From Flammula alnicola (taxonomy: Eukaryota > Basidiomycota > Agaricomycetes > Agaricales > Strophariaceae), in NCBI GenBank assembly GCA_015499995.1, contig JADNRV010000263.1, forward strand, positions 1 to 64,000: a DNA stretch of 64,000 nt. Reading direction: 5' to 3'. Below are positions 56,922 through 64,000 of the stretch, piece after piece. Below the pieces are notes generated by a model. It did not search any database. It saw nothing but the letters and a program-made list of their open reading frames with translations, and was not told the origin of the DNA. How positions within the stretch are numbered: the first letter of the stretch is position 1; the number at the start of each line of letters is the position of its first letter. A program made the position numbers and the translations under genes.

Positions 56922-59900
56922 CTACTCGCGTCTGCTCAGTGCTTGTAGTTGCACAAACTCGTAGTAATCGCCTCGTTGCGCCAGTAATTGGTCGTGCGTG
57001 CCGGACTCACTGACACGTCCATCCTTGATGAAGTAGCTGTGTAACAGGACATTGCATGTCAGTAAACATGTTGGAGAGGGCCCTAGCAACCAGTGGCAAA
57101 GAAATAAACATGACGTACATTCGGTCGGCATTCTGGATGGTTGACAACCGATGCGCAATAGCGATCGTTGTCCTGCCCTTCGCCGCTTGGTCAAGAGCAG
57201 CTTGCACAACCTTTTCGGAATTCGAATCCAACGCAGACGTCGCCTGAATAGGAGAGCCGTTATGAGTTAGTAGATCTTTTCTAAATATGTCGCCTTCGGA
57301 TTACGTACCTCGTCTAGCAGCAGAACCTTAGGGTTCCGCAGCAAAGCACGCGCAATGGCAATACGTTCTGGCAAGAACCATCACAATCAGACAGACCACC
57401 GATGCAAATGATAACCTGCAACTCACGTTTTTGTCCACCAGACATTTGCGAACCCTTGCCACCGACGTCAGTGTCGAAGCCCCTGCAGAAAAAAGGGTTT
57501 AGAATCAATACAGTTCATGAAACAGCCAACGACGTACTGAGGCAAGTCCTGGATAAAGTCGAGAATGTTTGCATTTCGGCAAGCATCTTCAATCTCCTCT
57601 TGCGTGACCTCGGATTCCGGTTTGATCGCGCCCAGTAAAATATTGAATCGCACAGTGCCAGCGTAAAGGGTTGGTTCCTGAGACACCAACGCCAGATGTT
57701 TACGGTATTCCTGGATATTAAGATCGGTGATACGTTCGCCGTCAAGCTGGAAAGAGGGAAGGCATTGAGTTTCCGCACAGTACAGTGATATGAGTCACAT
57801 ACGTATATTTCTCCGTGAAGGGGGTCATAGAACCGTTCGATCAATTGAATGCTGGAGGAAAAGAGGTGGTCAGCATCCTGGCACCGCAACGACGGACATA
57901 TCATACTCACGCTGTACTCTTCCCCGACCCACTGGCGCCAACCAAGGCGATGTATGTTCCAGGCTCTACCTCGAGCGACAGATCCCGCAACACACGAACA
58001 CCAGGGCGAGTGGGATACCGGAAATGAATGTTCTCGAAACGGATATGACCCTGGACAGTCTTGTCGTCCACCACTTTACCCTCGGTTGATTCAGCGTCAA
58101 TCTCCGGTCGGGAATCGAGCAATTTGATGATATCGGAGCCAGCACCCTTCGCTGACGAGATATCGGGTACGAAAGAGAACACGTTCCCAGCTTGGATGGC
58201 ACCGAAAGTCGTGCTCTGAAAGCAATAAACATGAGGACATGAAATCGTATAAGACTGAGAAATTTGCATACCATGAGACCGACGAAGAACTCGAAAGTGG
58301 TAGCCTCCTGCCGCGAGACAAGCGTGGCTCCGAACCAGAAAATGAGGGCGATGACGAAGAAGACCATCGACTGCGAGAGCGCGTAAAGCATGTTGCTCGT
58401 GATAGCGGTCCTGTTCGACTTGCGGAGCGGCTCCTCCAAGCTCTCGCTGTACAGTCTCAGGCAGTCGTCTTCCCTCGTGAGCGCAGCGACAGTGCGGATC
58501 GAACCAGCGGCTTCACAAGCCAATTGCGCCGAGTCTTCGTGGGCCTTCTTGTTGGCCTGATCCTTGAGCACGACGACGCGCTGTGAAAGCGAAAATGAGT
58601 GTATATAATAGGACATGCTAAAAGGTTGACTTACCAGACGGATGTAGCCAGCGGAAACGAGAAGAGGGGTGCAAGCTTTGCGTCCATCAATACCAGTGCA
58701 GTAAAGAGGAAGAGATTGAATAATAACATACCAATACCAACGAGAGCTACTTTCCAGATGAAAATGAGACCGAGGATAGAACCAGAGACCAAGGTGGCTA
58801 TGCTCTGAACGATAGCACCAAGGGTGATACCAGCAAGTCCATTGACTTTCTGAGGGTTATCGCTGAGGTCGGCAGTCAATGCTCCAGTCTGTACATGACA
58901 ACAAACGTGAGCAACGCAGATCTCAGATGGATTTACATTTCCTTACGCTGTTTTCATCTTTATCGAAGAATTCGACTGTAAAAAAATAATAATTAGCATT
59001 TCGTTCGTGTGTGAAGTATAGATTATTATATTAAACTTACTATCTTGTCTGAGGATAGCTTTGAAGCTCAGGGTACGCAACCGTGCAGTTAGCGAAGCAG
59101 CAGCCGAGGCAAACAAAAAGTTCTGGAAGCCGATAGACATGGTCGAAATGATAGCGATGATGAACATCCTGTGACCACAGTCATGAATGTCAAAGTTACA
59201 GTGCAGGGCCTGGAGAAGACATACCAAAGAGCATTTCGATCACCGTCATGGCGACGTTGGGATGCTTCGAGCTGAGAGAAGCCATCGATACCCTTAGCGT
59301 AGACAACACCAAAGGCGGGATAAACCATTCCAGTCACTAAATGGGGTCGTCAGGAAACACTACTGAGTTAACGACGAAAAGAACACTTACTGCATGCAAA
59401 AATGGCGCCAAGGATGTAGTTCTTCCATTGGTCACGAATAAGGGGTGCCATGCGCTTGAAGATGTAGGGCAAGCTGTAATCATCATCCTCCTCGCGATGT
59501 CCTGATGCCTCAGCAGCCTTGCGCTTTTGTTCCAAGATCTCACTCGCAAGCGACTGGCTTGTGTTCTTGCGACCGAGAGGGATCTCTTCGCGGGCGGCTT
59601 TCTCCATATCCTCTTCCTCAGAAGCCTCGGATACACTTCCAGCATCGCCTTTTTTACCGTTGTCCTTTCCTTCACGCAGCTTCTGGGCTTGTACTAGTCG
59701 GGCGTAGGCGCCATCAGCCTGGAGGAGGTCGTTATGGCTTCCGAATTCAACGACATGTCCTTCGCCCATGACATAGATCACATCAGCGTCCTTGATAGTC
59801 GAGAGACGATGGGCGATGGTAATAGTAGTACGGCCTAAGAATAGTTAGCGACTCCGCTGGTACAATAGAATGAATGGATGTGAATTCACCGGCAGCAGCT

Positions 59901-62159
59901 TTATCCAATGCGTCTTGCACGATTCCTTCCGATTGCGTGTCTAGAGCACTGGTGGCCTCGTCTAAAAGCAAAATTCTCGGATCGGACACGATGGCACGCG
60001 CGATAGCCACACGCTGCTTCTGTCCACCCGATAGCAGGAAACCACGTTCGCCCACCATAGTGTCGTAGCCTAGAGGCAATTTCGTGATGAAACCGTCGGC
60101 GTTGGCTTTAATGCAGGCCTCCTTGATCAACGCTTCCTTCTCCTCGTCTGAAGCGTGCTCGTGTTTGGTGCCAATAAGACCGTGAGCGACGTTTCCTCTG
60201 ATCGTCGTCGCAAACAGCGTGGGCTCTTGAGAGACAAGACCAATTTGGGTGCGAAGCCATTTGAGGTTCAGATCTTTGAGGTTGTGACCGTCAAGTTTAA
60301 CAACACCGGAGATAGGATCGTAGAATCGTTCAACCAAAGAGACTATTGTAGACTTTCCAGAACCTGAAGCTCCGACCAATGCGGCGGTCTTTCCCGCACG
60401 GAAAGTAATGTTGAGTCCTTTGACGACTTGCACAGTGGGGCGAGAAGGGTAGCAGAATTTGACGCCTTCCAGAGTGATTTCACCCTCAACTTTGTCGAGC
60501 TTCAATCCATCAGGATTAGCCGAGTCGATGTCGGGAACACGGTCGATTGTGTCGTAGAGCTTTGCGGCAGCACCACGACCGTGAGTAATTGCTGGTAAGG
60601 GGAGTTAGTAAAACAAATCTCAAGGCCATCTACTCTAAACGACTAACCTTGCATTTCCGGGGCGAGAAGGGCGAGGGAAAATGAACCAATCAAAATTGCC
60701 AAGAAAACATTCACGACCTTGCCCGGAGTTGCTACAAAAGGATATGAATGTAATTCGCTGGGATCTCATAGTCTGTAAAGCATGATATGCTTACCATGGC
60801 CTTGGTTGATTAGAGTGGTACCAAAGCTGAAAGCTGTTGACAGGTCGTGTGAGATTTCAAAGATCGGACGGGTTCACGAAGAAAATAAACACACCAAGTG
60901 CATATGCCGAGTAGATGACAAAGAAGAATACTGCCAAACCTCCGCCATGCCAGACGGCAGCCTTCATGTCGACTTTGAGGGATTGGTCGATGCGTTGGTT
61001 ATAGAGTTTGCCCAAAATTTTTTGGGTTCCAAAGGCCTGAGCAGTGCGAATGGTTGAGATGACCTCCTCTGCCAGACTTCCACCTTCGGCGGTGTGTTTG
61101 AGGGACATTCTGAATGCCGATCAGCATGATAACATCGGGGGGAGATACAGAAACTACGCACTGCATGTATGTTGAAATGAACTTGTTCATAACCCCACCA
61201 GTGATGGCGATACATGGGAGAATGGAGGACATTGCCAGCGCCAAGCGCCAAGAACGGCCATATGCGAGAGCGAAACCAGTGACAAATGCACTTAAAAAGT
61301 TGACTACGAGGGCAACCTTTTCCGAAATTCCCTGCTGTACCAAATCTACATGACGCCAAGATAAGCCATGTGAAAAATGGGGTTCACCAAAATTCGAACG
61401 TACGTGTGTCCGTTTGTATACGCGTTGCGACCTCTCCAGCGCCGACATTGTCGAAGAATGCAATATCCTGACGCAGAACGGCTTGAAGATATCGTTCTCG
61501 AATACGTTTCGCATTAATTTCGCCAGTGTACACCCAAAGATACATGTACGTGTACGTGCAAACGAACATCCCGATACCTATCGAAAGGTTAACTTTGAAG
61601 AAATATTGATGGTTATGTAGAACACACCAATGCACACCAGATAGGTTGCACTCTTGCTAGCCGAATGGCGGAAATCTGCCGCGGCTTGCGGAATTTCGCC
61701 TGACCTAGCTGGATTGGCAACGATCTGCGTGAAATTGACGAAGGCTTGTGTTAGGTTTCCAAAAAGTAGTGACATGAGAGGCTAATAGCAACAAAAGTAA
61801 GTGACTGTAAAATCCAAGAAGATCGTGAAGCCATACCTGGGCTGCTCCCGCTGCTGCTGCTGCGATCAGCCCAATAAAATCAAGGGAGAGTTCGAATCTT
61901 GTGGAGTAACTATTGGCACGGACATGGTAAGCAGGCCTTCGGCAACGATAGAATGGACTACTCACCGGAACAGCTCTGTAAAGGATATGGCGGGTATTTC
62001 CCGCTCGACGGGTGTTACCTCCGTCGAAACGTCTCCCTCCTCATTTTTCTCATCCTTGACATCTTGGACGGCTTTCTTTCGGGAAAAGAAGCCCTTGGAC
62101 TTGGGTTCAGCGACGACGGTGGCCTTCTCGTCTGTGCTGCTTGGCCTGGAGTCGACCAT
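56922..62159 (-). CDS. Full-length ABCB (MDR/STE6-type) ABC transporter
   Basis: An ATP-driven exporter with TMD-NBD-TMD-NBD order, in about 18-20 exons. Start [20 protein letters not shown] at 62,159; end QALSRRE at 56,922. The first TMD begins after a charged N-terminus. NBD1 (about 60,505-59,780) has Walker [11 protein letters not shown]-loop VSQEPTLFA, signature LSGGQKQR and Walker [13 protein letters not shown]. An acidic linker ([16 protein letters not shown]) follows. NBD2 has a second GASGSGKST (about 57,915), [16 protein letters not shown], and [11 protein letters not shown] split by an intron near 57,250-57,307, then [11 protein letters not shown]. Both ATP sites look competent. Its substrate (drugs, a-factor-like lipopeptide or lipids) cannot be told from sequence. 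Confidence 0.93.
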
Positions 62160-64000
62160 GATAGACGACGTAGAAATGGGCCGAGAAAAAAGTAAAGGTG
62201 ATGAAAGAGCGGATGAGAAAGAGTTGGTTGATGTCAACTGACTTTGTGGGGGACACTGGGAGGCATTGAGCATATGTATACTCGGTGGTATGTGCGTAAT
62301 CAAGATGACTACCCGCGCCGAGGTCGATCGAGATCTGGGGTTAATCGCGGTTAATCAGATAAGATTTACCGAAAAGGCTTCCCCGCGCTTGTTGCTCCTT
62401 TGGTCATCGGCCCAGAAAATATAAAAGATGACTCCAATACCTTTCGATTTCTGCATCTGCTCTCCTATTTCTCTCAAAGATTCAGGCATGTACAGTTTGG
62501 CAATGTCTCCCGCTACCGTTGACTTTGGTCTGACTCGTGCCCGGAACCCGAGTCATTGACTGCGATCTAGTAGGTGCCGCGCCGAATGACTACGTAGCAA
62601 TTCAAAGTTCTGGATAAGAACATTCTGAACAGTGAACAGGCCTGATATGTAGACTTCCGTTGACTGCGGCATTTTCACCAACCTGATCTAAACATATCCG
62701 GGATTCAACCATCGTGGGATCATCGTTGGACACGCAACGCCCTTATCCACCGGCTGTCGCTCGCTTGCAGACTGAACAACTGACTTATGGCGGTATCGAG
62801 GGAACTGAAATCTAACTTGGATATTTTTTTTTCCGTGACCTCCTGAGTCCTGGGCTGATTCACATCGCCTGCAATTGTCGGGCAGCAAACTACCTATGAA
62901 ATTTTCCGTCAATCCCGAATGATTCTTGCGTCAATTCCATGTCGCCCCCCTGCTGCCCAGTAAGCGGCCCGCACCTTATGCGACTGCAAGCTTAACTTAA
63001 AACGGCCCGGCACTTAGACGGATGCGCATGGTCCGGTTAGTCAATACGATTAGCCTACATACTTCACACACAACTGCATGATGCATTCCAGGTATGTAGC
63101 CTACGCTTGCGTGTCTCAGATATGTAGCTCCAAAGCCTCATTGACGCAGCACTCCGACAACGATGCTTGGGGAGGATCTGTTTCGAATAGGTTTTGAAGG
63201 TCGCTCCGCCCAAGGCGCCAATCCGATCCCGCCGGTTAAATTGTATTTTCGAGGATTCCATGAATCGAGGAACTCTGCATATGCGCAGCCATATGTGAAG
63301 GCTTGTCTATGATGTAAAATTTGGACTCTGGAAAGCTCTGGAGGGATATCGACCTGATTACACTCCGAAGAGTTGGTGAACGACGAAAGAACGCTCTCCC
63401 GGAAGTTCTTCGGCCACACATCACCCTCCTACTTTATAGCGACACCATGCAGGGCGATTGTTCGAATCATATGTATTCAATTTATTCATTCAAACAATAA
63501 GCCGCACTTACACGTCATTGTGGTGGTTCTTCGGCTTCGCATCCTCCTTCTACTATGGGAAATTATACTGATATAGCTTTCGTTTGAATTATATTCTACT
63601 GTCTTCGTACACAGTCGGCCATTAAGCCGCACGTACTCGTCATTGAGGTGAGCGTCTCCGCTAGGCGGTTATCCAAAAATAGACGCTCCGTTGATTTGCG
63701 GTCTGGCCCTGGCCCTGATCGCGGTAGTGCTGGCCAGGGGCCTGATGGGCGCCAGCGGATGGAGGCTCGACAGGGCTGCACTGTACAGAAATTAACCCTC
63801 GTGAGCCAATAACCTCAGTGGCTATTCAGGTTTCAATATGTACTCGGACATAAATAAAGATTCCCGACAACCAGGCGGCCGTTCGCATGCGCCACAGTCC
63901 AGTCAACGTCTAAAAAAATGGTGCCCATCATACGTAGATACAGGTAAATTTACATGAAATTGCAAAGTGAGGGAACCTAAAAAATTGTTCCTGTGCTTCG
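62160..64000. other. Right end of window, no recognised gene
   Basis: The left 200 bp should hold the ABC transporter promoter. Minus-strand frames around 63,100-63,424 (up to 93 codons) have no motif. A word of about 30 bp (AAGCCGCAC..A..CGTCATTG.GGTG) occurs twice as a direct repeat at about 63,499 and 63,623. Confidence 0.45.

Noticed and set aside
63236..63424. Minus-strand frames near the right end as a gene
   Set aside because: Under 95 codons, overlapping in several frames, with no motif or splice context.

Overview
The window looks like the nuclear genome of a mushroom-forming basidiomycete (Agaricomycetes). The genes are split by many short GT-AG introns (mostly about 45-65 bp), some exons are tiny (11-24 nt), intergenic distances are a few hundred bases, and the gene set is typical of fungi: FAD2 desaturase, CSC1/OSCA channel, F-box/LRR proteins, CE16-type esterase, MDR-type ABC transporter and a short protein with an ISGSTF..V.GD-like motif. 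The species cannot be named from sequence alone. All identifications come from reading motifs by eye; no searches were run.

There are two halves. Bases 1 to about 27,900 are a repeat-rich accessory region. It opens with the 3' part of a broken Ty3/gypsy retrotransposon (1-5252) that ends in a 453-bp LTR. This element sits inside an older gag-like retroelement fragment on the minus strand (5253-7194), which a TIR transposon (5417-6469) also interrupts. A second, diverged gag copy runs in the opposite direction (8746-11026). Next comes an island of about 8.8 kb (11,012-19,803) bounded by inverted repeats of about 0.57-0.6 kb. The island holds remnants of a spliced gene, a SET-like coding remnant, a 408-bp hAT-type MITE with a perfect 8-bp target duplication, and a 2.5-kb foldback element with repeat-filled arms. 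Beyond it are a 67-bp minisatellite of about 22 copies (21.6-23.0 kb), a short hypothetical gene and a decayed F-box/LRR gene.

Bases 28,000 to 62,160 are mostly conserved housekeeping and membrane genes. In order: FAD2 copy A (+), CDC123 (-), F-box (+), FAD2 copy B (-, tail-to-tail with A), a 3-beta-HSD/ERG26-like dehydrogenase (-), NDUFS4 of complex I (+), a MYND-finger protein (+), a chimeric dead locus joining an MFS-transporter start to a frameshifted RSP5-like HECT ligase (-), a small unrecognised three-exon gene (-), a CSC1/OSCA channel (+), a membrane-anchored Cu/Zn superoxide dismutase (-), a secreted GDSL/CE16 esterase (+), an SCS2/VAP protein (-) and a full-length ABCB transporter (-). 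The last 1.8 kb has no recognisable gene.

Several neighbours are head-to-head with short shared promoters (CDC123/F-box 177 bp, ERG26-like/NDUFS4 260 bp). Lipid and membrane functions recur (FAD2 twice, the sterol-type dehydrogenase, SCS2, OSCA, ABC transporter), but nothing shows they form a co-regulated cluster.
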